A stretch of 54,369 nt of DNA, taken from positions 1 to 54,369 of IMG/VR virus record IMGVR_UViG_3300033148_002840. One strand, written 5' to 3'. Below, in pieces: positions 12,702-20,834 of this stretch (position 1 is its first letter; each line of letters starts with the position of its first letter). Both the position numbers and the translations under genes were made by a program. The notes beneath the pieces were generated by a model. That model searched no databases. It had not been told where the DNA came from and worked only from the letters and a program-made list of their open reading frames with translations. Source of the DNA: a virus.

Positions 12702-13940
12702 ATGTCCCAGGTATCGGAGGAGGGGGCGCAGACTGTTTGGACGCCCCCTCCAGGCCCGAATTTGCAGGACGTGCGAGATGCCTACAGGGAACTTCTATAC
12801 CTGGAGAAGGCGCATCTGGCGATGATTGATTATGTGATGGCGCTAGTGCTCGGGCAACGACTCCAGGGGGAGAATGTCTGGTCGTATATTATTGGGCCTC
12901 CGAGTTGTGGGAAGGGGGTCCTGTTAGATGGACTCCGGGGGGAGCGTGGTGATAAAGGCGTCGATGACATTGTTTGGTTGTCGCAGATGTCGGACGCCGC
13001 ACTCGTATCCGGGTATAAGAAACCGGGCGCAAAAAAGAGCCCGGACTACGGACTCCTTCCAAAGTTGAACGGCAAGATTCTGGTGATTAAGGAGTTGACG
13101 CCATTACTGACCACGATGCCGCAATCACGGGACAAAATACTAGGGCAGTTCCGCGATGCCTACGATCAGTTCTTTGCAAAGAAGCATGGAAATGAAACCG
13201 ACATCAGTGGCTATTATTCTAAGTTCGGGTTTATCGCTGCGGTAACACCGGAGATCGACAGATTTCGGTCCGCGATGCAAGCGCTTGGAGAGCGCTGCTT
13301 GGCGATTCGTTGGCCGCCATATGGTAACTTACGGGCGCTAGCTCGAAAGGCAGCACTCGCCAATGACACGCCACTGGCGGACAAACAGAAAATTATGAAG
13401 CCTGTTAAGACCTTCTTGGAGAAGCGGCCTGGGTGCCTCTCTCGGGATGTTGTGATTAGTCCAGAGTTGTTGGATAAGATTATTGATCTTGGGATGTTGA
13501 CGGCACGATTGCGGTCTACGGTAGCGCGGAAGGATAGCGCTTTTGGGGAGCAAACGGTACTTTATCGCCCGGAGCCAGAGGTCAGCCCGCGACTTGTTAA
13601 GCAGCTTGTTGCGTTAGCTAAGGGGATCGCGGTTTCTCGGGATCGACACTATGTTATCGAGGACGATCTATGGTTGGTGCGGCAAGTTACTCGGGGGTGT
13701 TTAACCAAGAGAACACTACAGTTATTGGATACTATTCATGGGACTAAAGCCGCCACAGTGAAATATCTTCATGCCGCTACGGATGACAGCTATTCAACAC
13801 TGGCGAGAGATGTTGGGGACTTGGTGATGTTGGGGGTGCTACGAAAGACTCGCGTTGCTAAAGAGAACTATTACTCGTTTATTGACGAGTATTTGAAGTT
13901 GATTGATGATACGGGGTATTTTGATGATGGGATTGAGTAA
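12702..13940 (+). CDS. P-loop ATPase, replicative helicase-like
   Basis: 412 aa. Walker A is GPPSCGKG near residue 67, and a Walker-B-like strand GKILVIKEL lies near residue 127. ERCLAIRWP near residue 205 follows the core, as in SF3/AAA+ phage primase-helicases. The C-terminal third is winged-helix-like (KATVKYLHAATDDSYSTLARDVGDLVMLGVL). No primase zinc finger or TOPRIM is visible. It is likely the DNA-unwinding motor of the replisome, but the exact family is unsure. Confidence 0.65.
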   Translation: MSQVSEEGAQTVWTPPPGPNLQDVRDAYRELLYLEKAHLAMIDYVMALVLGQRLQGENVWSYIIGPPSCGKGVLLDGLRGERGDKGVDDIVWLSQMSDAALVSGYKKPGAKKSPDYGLLPKLNGKILVIKELTPLLTTMPQSRDKILGQFRDAYDQFFAKKHGNETDISGYYSKFGFIAAVTPEIDRFRSAMQALGERCLAIRWPPYGNLRALARKAALANDTPLADKQKIMKPVKTFLEKRPGCLSRDVVISPELLDKIIDLGMLTARLRSTVARKDSAFGEQTVLYRPEPEVSPRLVKQLVALAKGIAVSRDRHYVIEDDLWLVRQVTRGCLTKRTLQLLDTIHGTKAATVKYLHAATDDSYSTLARDVGDLVMLGVLRKTRVAKENYYSFIDEYLKLIDDTGYFDDGIE

Positions 13941-13952
13941 AGGAGACTCATT

Positions 13953-14165
13953 ATGACCAAAATTACGCTATGTGTGACACCCGAACCAAAGACACGGTGT
14001 ATTGGGGACCTTCCAGTAGGGACGTGTTACAGTCGGGAGCATGAGTTATTTATTAGACAAAAGGGACCGTATGCTTTGCGCCTGGATGATATGGAGTCCG
14101 TACAGGTTCATTTATATTCTGATATAGAACGGGTCTTTGATAGCGTTACGATTACTGCGGAATAG
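13953..14165 (+). CDS. Hypothetical beta-rich protein, 70 aa
   Basis: The start follows AAAGGAGACTCATT, the shared leader motif. The alternating hydrophobic strands (ITLCVTP, LPVGTCYS, LFIRQKGPYALRL, VQVHLY) suggest a small beta barrel. It is placed between replication and nucleotide genes. Function unknown. Confidence 0.6.
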   Translation: MTKITLCVTPEPKTRCIGDLPVGTCYSREHELFIRQKGPYALRLDDMESVQVHLYSDIERVFDSVTITAE

Positions 14166-14178
14166 AAGGAGCCACCCG

Positions 14179-14508
14179 ATGGCAGAGTATAACTCTTTGA
14201 CTGCGTTGTCCCAGAGTATTCATGCTTGGGCGCATAGAAAGGGATTCTACACTGGGGAGCATCGACCCCCGTGTGTTCATGTTGGAGGGAATCGCCTTGC
14301 CGTTTTGATGTTGGTTGTTACGGAATTGGGGGAGGCCGCAGAGGCCATTCGTCGGGATGATGAAAGTAATTTTAGGGAGGAGATCGCTGATGCTATCATC
14401 CGTCTGTTGGATTTAGCGGCCGCAGATGGGATGGATATTCACCAGGAGATAGAGGATAAAATGGCCTTTAATGAGCAACGTCCGGTGCGGCATGGAAAGG
14501 TTTGTTAA
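14179..14508 (+). CDS. MazG-like nucleotide pyrophosphohydrolase
   Basis: 109 aa, start at the ATG after AAGGAGCCACCCG. The all-helical fold carries VTELGEAAEAIRR and FREEIADAIIRLLDLA, the ExxE and ExxD metal motifs of the MazG/all-alpha NTP pyrophosphatase family. It would hydrolyse NTPs or dNTPs to monophosphates. It lies beside an HD phosphohydrolase and a DUF1599-like protein, forming a nucleotide-handling block. Confidence 0.8.
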   Translation: MAEYNSLTALSQSIHAWAHRKGFYTGEHRPPCVHVGGNRLAVLMLVVTELGEAAEAIRRDDESNFREEIADAIIRLLDLAAADGMDIHQEIEDKMAFNEQRPVRHGKVC

Positions 14509-14522
14509 GAAGGAGACCAATA

Positions 14523-15182
14523 ATGCCCTGGATACAACTAAATGACGGTACTAAAATTGATTATGGGAAACCGGAGTTTCTCACTGAGAATTGGGGGACG
14601 ATCTTCGTGGCGGCGGTCGCTTCAATTGCGCAGCAGGTCCGCTTTCAGGGGCACACTTATCCCTGTTTAACGGTTGCTGAGCATAGTATGGTTGCCGCGG
14701 CCATTAAGCCGGAGATTGTTGGGATTGATCCCGAGGATAAGGTTGCTGTTGTGGAGTACCCTATTCGGGCGCTACTGCACGATGTATCTGAGGCATTCTT
14801 TTCTGATATACCAGGGCCCGCGAAGCTACACATGTACTGGAAGGTCGGAAAAAAATATGCGCCATTGCGGGAGTTCATGGGTCGTTTTGATGATGCCATT
14901 GGGAAGGCCTTCGAGTTAGCCCCGCCCCTTATCACGGAGGCAGTCGGCCGTGGGGATAAGATTGCAACTGCTGTTGAAGGGGTTGCAGGGCTTTCAGAGA
15001 TTACCGATAAGTGGACGGACGGGTATTTCGATGAGAGGGTTGTTATTCCGCCCAGGTTTCTTGACCGTAAGAGTCGAACGGTAACGGACATTATGGCTGA
15101 GTATTTTCTGGCATTTCAAGGGTACAAGGCTGATATGACGCTAGCGCGGAGACAAGAGAAATTGGAAGGAGACCAAAAATGA
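14523..15182 (+). CDS. HD-domain phosphohydrolase (YfbR-like)
   Basis: 219 aa. The first His is in TVAEHSMVAA near residue 53. ALLHDVSEAFFSDIPGPAK near residue 85 gives the HD pair and the following Glu and Asp, as in YfbR-type 5'-deoxynucleotidases. A late Asp lies in TDKWTDGYFD. It probably removes phosphate from deoxynucleoside monophosphates, acting after MazG. The ribosome-binding site is AAGGAGACCAATA. Confidence 0.8.
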   Translation: MPWIQLNDGTKIDYGKPEFLTENWGTIFVAAVASIAQQVRFQGHTYPCLTVAEHSMVAAAIKPEIVGIDPEDKVAVVEYPIRALLHDVSEAFFSDIPGPAKLHMYWKVGKKYAPLREFMGRFDDAIGKAFELAPPLITEAVGRGDKIATAVEGVAGLSEITDKWTDGYFDERVVIPPRFLDRKSRTVTDIMAEYFLAFQGYKADMTLARRQEKLEGDQK

Positions 15183-15613
15183 CCGGAGAGCAATTCGATA
15201 GGGTTGTAGAGGAAACTCTACAGAAGTGTAAGGGAATTCGGGAAGCTAAGGGGGCAGATTACACTGATGGGCGAGACCGCCTCAGTAACTTTAAGGAGAT
15301 TGCTCAGTCGTTAGGATTGACGCCATTACAGGTATGGGCGGTCTACTTTATGAAGGGCATCACCGCGATTCTTCGCTATGCAAATCATGGAGTGTTGGAA
15401 TCGGAGCCCATTGATGCCCGGTTTCAGGATGCGATCAACTACCTACTACTTGGACAGGCGATTGTTAAGGAGGCCGGGCTTGAACCCATGCACACGAATG
15501 GTTGGCAGTTTACGGGCCAAGTGGCTCCTGGCTTTCAGGTATTAAGTGGGGGCAGCCTTGCAAAAAGACCCAACCAGGCAAGGAAGAGGGTAAATGGTGA
15601 GACAGATGAGTAA
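15179..15613 (+). CDS. DUF1599-like (nucleotide-modification-associated) protein
   Basis: 144 aa. The N-terminal helix with KGADYTDGRDRLSNF is followed by VYFMKGITAILRY and the strong signature ARFQDAINYLLLGQAIVKE. This matches the pattern of DUF1599 / nucleotide-modification-associated domain 1 proteins, which sit with phage nucleotide genes. The start overlaps the HD gene by four bases after GGAGACCAAAA. Confidence 0.7.
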   Translation: MTGEQFDRVVEETLQKCKGIREAKGADYTDGRDRLSNFKEIAQSLGLTPLQVWAVYFMKGITAILRYANHGVLESEPIDARFQDAINYLLLGQAIVKEAGLEPMHTNGWQFTGQVAPGFQVLSGGSLAKRPNQARKRVNGETDE

Positions 15614-16781
15614 ATTCTGGACACAAAATGAAACCAATCTCTTAAAAGACTATTGGGAGAGTGATCCTAATAGGGTCCTTACCACACTCAATAGAACCCG
15701 AGAGGGTATTCGTCATAAGGCGCGACAGTTGGGACTAACGCAAGCGGCGATTGCCCCAACTGAACCCGTAGATATTGATATGGAGGCGCGCCTTCAGGTC
15801 GCCCATGCGTCCGTTCGGGAGGGGCAGCGCACCATTCAACTATTGAAGAAGTACCTAGGGGAGGCGCTTGAATACCGCGATGAGTTGATGGATGCCTGCC
15901 GGACATTACCGGTACCCAAATCCCCACCACAGTTACCTAAACCCCATAAGAGCACGCACCCCTGTTCTATTGTATCGTTGATTAGTGACTGGCATATCGG
16001 GGAGAAGGTTAGCGCCGAGGAGACCCAAGGGTTCGGTGGGTTTGATCTGGCTATTGCGGAGAGACGGGTCGCAGAGTTGGGCGATACGATTATTCGTTAC
16101 ACACAGGCGCAACGATCTGCCTACCAAATCGAACACTGCGCGGTCTTGGTTCTGGGTGATATGATTTCTGGAGAGCTGCATGAGGATTTTGTGAGGACTA
16201 ATGAGCTGGCGATTGCGGAGCAGCCCGCGAGAGCCGCGGGGCTCCTGGCTGAATATCTGAATCGGCTCTCCGGCGCATTCAAACGTGTTGATGTCTATAT
16301 CATACCAGGAAATCACGGCCGTAGCCAGAGGAAGCCCCCGTCTAAGCTCGCGGTGGTCTCAAATTATGAGTGGACTATGCAGCAAATCCTGTGCGTTATG
16401 CTACGGGATAACCATCGGATTAAGATTACGGCGTATAAGAGTGCGATGGAGGTCGTGCACGTTACTGGACACAGATTTTTGATTATGCACGGAGATGGGA
16501 TTGCAGCTTATAAGAGGACACCATTTTATGGGTTCCAGAATCTTGTGAGTTCAGAGGCGCTGAAACGGTTGGGCACTGATCGCTGGTTCGACTTCGTGAC
16601 TATTGGGCATTGGCATGTGCCCGCAGACTTTGCTGGGAAGCTCTTTATCAATGGGTGCCTGTGCGGGTATACTGAGTATAATCAGAAGCAGAGTCACCAA
16701 CATTGTGGGGCATCGCAGGTAGCCTTTTTGCTGCACCCGAAGCATGGGATATTTAATAGGATTGTGGTTAAGCTTACGTAA
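15594..16781 (+). CDS. Metallophosphoesterase with N-terminal Myb-like domain
   Basis: 395 aa (or 391 from ATG 15606). Residues about 5-50 (FWTQNETNLLKDYW...TREGIRHKARQLGL) form a SANT/Myb-like helix-turn-helix. From residue 121 comes a calcineurin-like phosphoesterase: ISDWHIG, VLGDMI, IPGNHGR, IMHGDG and GHWHVP give all metal ligands. It probably cleaves DNA ends or nucleotides. The DNA-binding head suggests that DNA is the target. The start overlaps the upstream gene. Confidence 0.85.
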   Translation: MVRQMSKFWTQNETNLLKDYWESDPNRVLTTLNRTREGIRHKARQLGLTQAAIAPTEPVDIDMEARLQVAHASVREGQRTIQLLKKYLGEALEYRDELMDACRTLPVPKSPPQLPKPHKSTHPCSIVSLISDWHIGEKVSAEETQGFGGFDLAIAERRVAELGDTIIRYTQAQRSAYQIEHCAVLVLGDMISGELHEDFVRTNELAIAEQPARAAGLLAEYLNRLSGAFKRVDVYIIPGNHGRSQRKPPSKLAVVSNYEWTMQQILCVMLRDNHRIKITAYKSAMEVVHVTGHRFLIMHGDGIAAYKRTPFYGFQNLVSSEALKRLGTDRWFDFVTIGHWHVPADFAGKLFINGCLCGYTEYNQKQSHQHCGASQVAFLLHPKHGIFNRIVVKLT

Positions 16782-16794
16782 GAGGAGACTACTA

Positions 16795-17088
16795 ATGTGC
16801 ATTATCTTAGGATTCGGTCATGTGGAAGGGGGGGAGCGCACAAAGATCAGGGCGGCGTTACTCGATCATGCAAAATGCGGCCGTACTGTTTCAGACATCT
16901 TGGCGATCTGGAACGACAAGGCCGACGAATACGATGACCTACCGCGTGGCGAAGCTCCAGAACGATATACACGCATCTTTTGTTATGGTGGTAAATTGCA
17001 CTTCCATCATATAAACCGCAATCACCCCTTTTCGCCTGACGGCTGGGCCTTACTGCAAGTGAATGAGCCTTTTGACGTAGGAGACTAA
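16795..17088 (+). CDS. Hypothetical protein, 97 aa
   Basis: The start is the ATG after AGAGGAGACTACTA. Short hydrophobic N-terminus (CIILGFGHVEGG), then a helical HTH-like stretch (RAALLDHAKCGRTVSDILAIW) and a beta-rich end. No family recognised. It overlaps the Lar-like gene by one base. Confidence 0.6.
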   Translation: MCIILGFGHVEGGERTKIRAALLDHAKCGRTVSDILAIWNDKADEYDDLPRGEAPERYTRIFCYGGKLHFHHINRNHPFSPDGWALLQVNEPFDVGD

Positions 17089-18002
17089 TGATGTCTATTG
17101 AATTGAAGCCGTGTCCAAATCCAGAATGTAGAGAGAAGAAGCCCAATCTGCGAATCGAAGGACACGAAGATGGTATCAGGTACGTCGAGTGTCATCATTG
17201 TGGCATGACCGGGCCTTCATCCTTTGGGAATAGTTTCTCGATTGGGTTGTGGAACAACCTGCCCCGTGAAGATAGCGAGACTGATAAGATATTGGCTGAT
17301 ATGGATCGAGATATAAAGGAGGCAGCAACCGCAGCCTTTTGTCCGGGGTTTTTCTCGCCCCGCGAAGACAAGACCGAGCCTGTCAAGCCCGAGAGGAAGT
17401 GCCCGCATTGTGGAGGTAATGTTATCCGTGGCTGTAATAGCGATGCGCAGTGGTGCCAATGTACCAACTGCTTTGCAGCCAGTCCTCACTGTTATCTCCT
17501 AAATGAAGCCTACGATGCGTGGTGGGCACCATTCAGGGCGCGAGATGTCGCGCCGGTTAACAAGAAGGTTGTAGAGGATAAACAAATGGCTAACCTGAAT
17601 GGATTTGACGCGCGCACTGTGGAACCCACCGCCAATTTTGAGCCAATTCCGGCGGGCAAGTATCTGGCAGCCATCACCGCCAGCGAAATGAAAACCACTA
17701 AGAAAGGTGACGGCGGCTACCTGCAACTGGAGTTCACCGTCCTCGACGGCGACTGCAAGGGCCAAAAGGTTTGGGATCGGCTGTGCATCAATCACCCAAA
17801 CGGCCTGACGCAGAAGATCGCAAGGGGCAATCTCTCGGCGATCTGTCGGGCGGTTGGGGTGATGCAGCCTTACGACTCGGTCGAACTTCACAACCTGCCG
17901 CTGTTGATCACCGTCAAGCTCAAGAAGTGTGAGGACACCGGCGAGCTGACCAACGAGGTCAAGGGCTACGCCAAGAAAGAGACGGCCGCCAGTCAGTCGT
18001 AG
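17088..18002 (+). CDS. Two Lar-type zinc ribbons fused to a DUF669 SSB-like domain
   Basis: 304 aa. Residues 5-60 (LKPCPNPEC...CHHCGMTGP...IGLWNN) and about 104-150 (CPHCGGNV...CTNCFAAS...AYDAWW) are Lar-like ribbons. Lar-type proteins counter restriction in some systems. Residues 167-304 are a DUF669 domain (GKYLAAITASE, YLQLEFTVLDG, LCINHPNGLTQKIARGNLSAICRAVGV). The last part has clearly more G/C at third codon positions than its surroundings. An ATG at 17586 with GAGG upstream could make the DUF669 part alone. A second copy of the ribbon end lies downstream, pointing to an insertion. Confidence 0.75.
   Translation: MMSIELKPCPNPECREKKPNLRIEGHEDGIRYVECHHCGMTGPSSFGNSFSIGLWNNLPREDSETDKILADMDRDIKEAATAAFCPGFFSPREDKTEPVKPERKCPHCGGNVIRGCNSDAQWCQCTNCFAASPHCYLLNEAYDAWWAPFRARDVAPVNKKVVEDKQMANLNGFDARTVEPTANFEPIPAGKYLAAITASEMKTTKKGDGGYLQLEFTVLDGDCKGQKVWDRLCINHPNGLTQKIARGNLSAICRAVGVMQPYDSVELHNLPLLITVKLKKCEDTGELTNEVKGYAKKETAASQS
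17508..17551 (+). repeat. Gene-end repeat, copy 1 (inside Lar ribbon)
   Basis: 44 bases encoding AYDAWWAPFRARDVA. Matches 18023-18066 with five mismatches. The two copies bracket the DUF669 module. Confidence 0.85.
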
Positions 18003-18022
18003 CTGGTTCTCAGCGCCCCACT

Positions 18023-18066
18023 GCCTACGCCGCGTGGTGGGCGCTATTCAGGGCGCGAGATGCCGC
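18023..18066 (+). repeat. Gene-end repeat, copy 2 (orphan Lar tail)
   Basis: 44 bases encoding AYAAWWALFRARDAA in an open frame that continues as WKSLERMNRKLLK and stops at the next gene's ATGA. This looks like the original C-terminus of the Lar-type gene, stranded after the DUF669 module. Confidence 0.85.
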
Positions 18067-18105
18067 CTGGAAATCGTTGGAGCGTATGAATAGGAAACTT
18101 CTAAA

Positions 18106-18466
18106 ATGATCCTACAGGCTGCTGTCCACCATATACCACTAGCGGATAACTCCGTGGACTTGGTATTCTGCTCGCCGCCCTATGAGGATGCGAGGACCTA
18201 TGACATTGATTTCTCGCTGAAGGGGGAAGCCTGGGTCGCGTGGGCGATTCCCGGCTTCATGGAGTGTTTGCGAGTTTGTCGGGGGCTGGTTGCCTGGGGG
18301 AATCGTGCTTGACCCATTTTCGGGTAGTGGAACTACACTAGCAGTAGCCCTGAAGAATGGCCGCAGAGCGATTGCATCCGATCTGAGATTCAGTCAGGTG
18401 GAGTTGACGGTGCGTCGCGCCAAAGAGGCTCAAATAGCCAACGGTTCCTCAGCACCAAACCTGTAA
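18106..18466 (+). pseudogene. DNA methyltransferase (N4/N6 type) with internal deletion
   Basis: The first frame (18106-18312) has ADNSVDLVFCSPPYEDARTY, the catalytic motif IV, then stops. The C-terminal SAM motif [16 protein letters not shown], followed by [11 protein letters not shown], sits in another frame from 18305 to the stop at 18464. Normally the two motifs are separated by roughly 100 or more residues of target-recognition sequence. Here about 50 residues remain, and the junction GLVAWG/IVLDPF is out of frame. An internal deletion is the simplest reading. The tail overlaps the convergent gene by 77 bp. Confidence 0.8.
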
Positions 18467-18731
18467 TCAGCGACGCCAAACAATCAATGTCGTCTTCGTT
18501 GTCATCTATTTCTCGCATCGTTGGAGGGAGCAGTTTTAGTCCCGCGACGGCGTGAATCCACTCGTGAACAGCGCGCTGGACATGAACTGCTGGAGCGCCG
18601 GATGGGGATAGCGTAATCTTCATGTCTAGCTTATCGACCTGACCGACGCAGCCCGTTCGATCAGCAAACTCAGCATCGTGGACCAACGTATGTGGGAATC
18701 CGCAGACATCGAAGGTCTGGTCGTTGGGCAT
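18390..18731 (-). CDS. HExxH metallopeptidase-like protein, 113 aa
   Basis: The start is the ATG preceded by [25 protein letters not shown] at residues 55-65 is a gluzincin-type HExxH zinc site, and [15 protein letters not shown] downstream offers acidic third ligands. Small zinc peptidases of this type could be self-processing, anti-defence or lytic. No signal peptide is seen. It is the last gene of the leftward virion operon and is convergent with the broken methyltransferase. Confidence 0.65.
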   Translation of the reverse strand: MPNDQTFDVCGFPHTLVHDAEFADRTGCVGQVDKLDMKITLSPSGAPAVHVQRAVHEWIHAVAGLKLLPPTMREIDDNEDDIDCLASLITGLVLRNRWLFEPLWRDAPSTPPD

Positions 18732-18744
18732 CGTATTACTCTCC

Positions 18745-18870
18745 CTATGTCTTTTTTGGGGGTTGCCGGGAAGTATTCCGATTGCCCCGACCGCCACCGG
18801 ACCCGTCTCGCCTGCGAGTACCGCCGCAAGCCCCTCGTGAGCCTCTGCCTGGATGTCCACGTCTAGCCAT
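18745..18870 (-). CDS. Arg/Gly-rich basic microprotein, 41 aa
   Basis: The ATG lies seven bases after AAAGGAG. The stop falls in the ribosome-binding region of the downstream gene. The composition is extreme (GHPGRGSRGACGGTRRR, GGGRGNRN), like RGG-type nucleic-acid-binding tails. It could be real, since the spacing on both sides is perfect, or a chance frame. Confidence 0.45.
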   Translation of the reverse strand: MARRGHPGRGSRGACGGTRRRDGSGGGRGNRNTSRQPPKKT

Positions 18871-18882
18871 AACCATTCTCCT

Positions 18883-19638
18883 TTATCGCTCCTGCCAAAC
18901 AGTGAAAAAATCCATTCCTAGCGTTTCCGCGTTGCTGGTGCCATTCCGTACAGACATATGGGCACGCATCATAGCATCTAATCCGCTAATCGTTATGCTA
19001 TGCGTAGCGCCATATACAAAATCTCCCCCGTCGTGCCCTACATATGGCGTGAGGATGCCCGTAACACCATCATGCGGATCATAATCGAAGCCCACCACGT
19101 CCCAGGTGTTATCGGTGTAGGTTCCTAACGTTGTCGTTGTGCTCTTAGATGCACCGTTGGAGGTCAAGAACGACCACACGCTAGCCATTGTTCCGGCGGT
19201 CTCAGTAACGAACAGGAACGCGCCGTCATAAGTAACATCGTTTGGCCCCGCGCCGTCCTCATCAAGTATTTCACCAGCGCCGTGTGACCCTAGGCCAACT
19301 AGAAAGCTGGCGCCGCCGACTTTGGCGAGTCGAGTTCTGGCCTGGAAACTGACCCGTTTATTCGTCTGGAATTTCCAATGTGCATGTGTGGTGTGTAGAC
19401 AAGCATCGTGGGTGTCATCGCCGTGTGTCGTAATTTCAACTACACCGCAAAGATCGTCGGCATTTTCTTGGGTTGCTGGATGGTGATCTTCAAGGAAAAA
19501 TTCGCCTGGTATGTCAAGTTCCTCATGGAAATCTCGGTGGTATATGCTGACTAAGTGATCGGGTAGCGCACGCGCAATCGTAAACTGATGGGGTGTATAT
19601 CTTCGTGGGATGTTTATTGTAATTTCGCGTAGCGTCAT
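18883..19638 (-). CDS. Putative tail-fibre or spike receptor-binding protein, 251 aa
   Basis: Start at the ATG after GAGGAAGCC. The sequence is beta-rich with a jelly-roll/concanavalin-like look: WKFQTNKRVSFQARTRL, YDGAFLFVTETAGT, WDVVGFDYDPHDG, ITISGLDAMMRAHMSVRNG. It is the distal gene in the virion operon, next to another beta-helix protein, which is where host-recognition proteins lie. Exact fold unconfirmed. Confidence 0.55.
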   Translation of the reverse strand: MTLREITINIPRRYTPHQFTIARALPDHLVSIYHRDFHEELDIPGEFFLEDHHPATQENADDLCGVVEITTHGDDTHDACLHTTHAHWKFQTNKRVSFQARTRLAKVGGASFLVGLGSHGAGEILDEDGAGPNDVTYDGAFLFVTETAGTMASVWSFLTSNGASKSTTTTLGTYTDNTWDVVGFDYDPHDGVTGILTPYVGHDGGDFVYGATHSITISGLDAMMRAHMSVRNGTSNAETLGMDFFTVWQER

Positions 19639-19646
19639 GGCTTCCT

Positions 19647-20216
19647 CTAGGCAACGACGCCGGACACCCAACCTCTACGGTATGTGTTTAAGGGGACACG
19701 GCGCCATCGCGCTGCTTGAAAGATAATGTTGGTATTCCCGCCCAGGTTCATGCTGCCATAGGCCACAACCTGATTGCCGCCACTAGCGTCCAACTGAATA
19801 ATCGTGCCGCCCAATATTACGGCCTGGCCACTGACGGTTAAGGTAAGCGGGCCTATTTCGCGTCCCGTGATTTCCATGCGCCCGGTAACAGTCAGAATAT
19901 CCATCGCACAAGGGCCAGCGCCAGACTCCACAATACAGTCACCACCTACTACTAGGGTATCTGCCGTACTGCCAGCAGTTATTGCCCCATTAGTGCCAAT
20001 CCGGCAATCCCCCCCAACCGTTGAAGTCTGGTCGAAAATCCGCAAGGCGCCATTTTTGATTAACAATGATGCTGCTGCACCTGCACCAGCGACAAGATTA
20101 ACGGTATAGCCGCCGTCGATAATTACAGCATCGCCAGCACCCGGCGTGGCGCCCTCCTGATCCCAGGTCGTGCCCACGCTATACATCCCATCAGCTATGC
20201 TGGTGAAGGTCGCCAT
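19647..20216 (-). CDS. Beta-helix-like tail protein, 189 aa
   Basis: Short repeating strands rich in G, T, V and I (VIIDGGYTVNLV, LLIKNGALRIF, GDCRIGTNGAITAG, LTLTVSGQAVILGG) stack as a right-handed beta-helix or spike segment. The protein starts MATFTSIADGMY. It probably forms part of a fibre or base structure with its neighbours. Short for a full tailspike. Confidence 0.55.
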   Translation of the reverse strand: MATFTSIADGMYSVGTTWDQEGATPGAGDAVIIDGGYTVNLVAGAGAAASLLIKNGALRIFDQTSTVGGDCRIGTNGAITAGSTADTLVVGGDCIVESGAGPCAMDILTVTGRMEITGREIGPLTLTVSGQAVILGGTIIQLDASGGNQVVAYGSMNLGGNTNIIFQAARWRRVPLNTYRRGWVSGVVA

Positions 20217-20226
20217 CTAATACCTC

Positions 20227-20820
20227 TTATACCTGAACGCTAACGAGCACTTCGTCGATCAAACCCGTCCAAGTATCTGTATAGACTGCAATGCGGTCGT
20301 ATCCCTTAGGGTCTATTTGTAGCATGGCCTCAACGTCGTCTTCATTGTCGTAAGCAATGGCCCCAATGGTGTTCTTGACGAGGGTGTTGAAACTTTGGGC
20401 CTCATACCAATTTGCAGACGTGGCGACTCCCGTACAGGGGTGCGTGGCTGACTTACTAGTTCCGAACGTGACGGGGACCTGTACGGCGAGGATACCCTTA
20501 GCGCCCAGGACCCCGGTGTACGGTTTCGGCCACATATAGACGTAGAGGTTCGCCGTGGCTGCATCGCAATCGTCGGACGTACCATTGTCGATTGCAAACG
20601 CCCGCAAGATCAAAGAGGGCGCACCCCCAATCACCTTATAGTTGGCCATGTTTGCCATCTTGAGGTCGGTGATAAGGTTCTCATCGCCACCAGCCCGCGT
20701 GACGTGCCGTAGTACAACGGGCGGCGCGGGAGCGTCCCTCAACTGTACTTTATTACGGGCGCCTCCACGTAGGGTGTCAAGACTCCCCGTAAAGTTCAAA
20801 ATCTCTGGTATCTGAAGCAT
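20227..20820 (-). CDS. Virion-associated protein, 197 aa
   Basis: Starts MLQIPEILN after AAGGAGGAGAGAG. The mixed beta sheet has several aromatic strands (LYVYMWPKPYTG, ILAVQVPVTFG) and an acidic loop (DNEDDVEAMLQI). It lies between the large ejection protein and the fibre-like genes, so a tail-tip or fibre-base role is likely. Confidence 0.5.
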   Translation of the reverse strand: MLQIPEILNFTGSLDTLRGGARNKVQLRDAPAPPVVLRHVTRAGGDENLITDLKMANMANYKVIGGAPSLILRAFAIDNGTSDDCDAATANLYVYMWPKPYTGVLGAKGILAVQVPVTFGTSKSATHPCTGVATSANWYEAQSFNTLVKNTIGAIAYDNEDDVEAMLQIDPKGYDRIAVYTDTWTGLIDEVLVSVQV

Positions 20821-20834
20821 CTCTCTCCTCCTTA

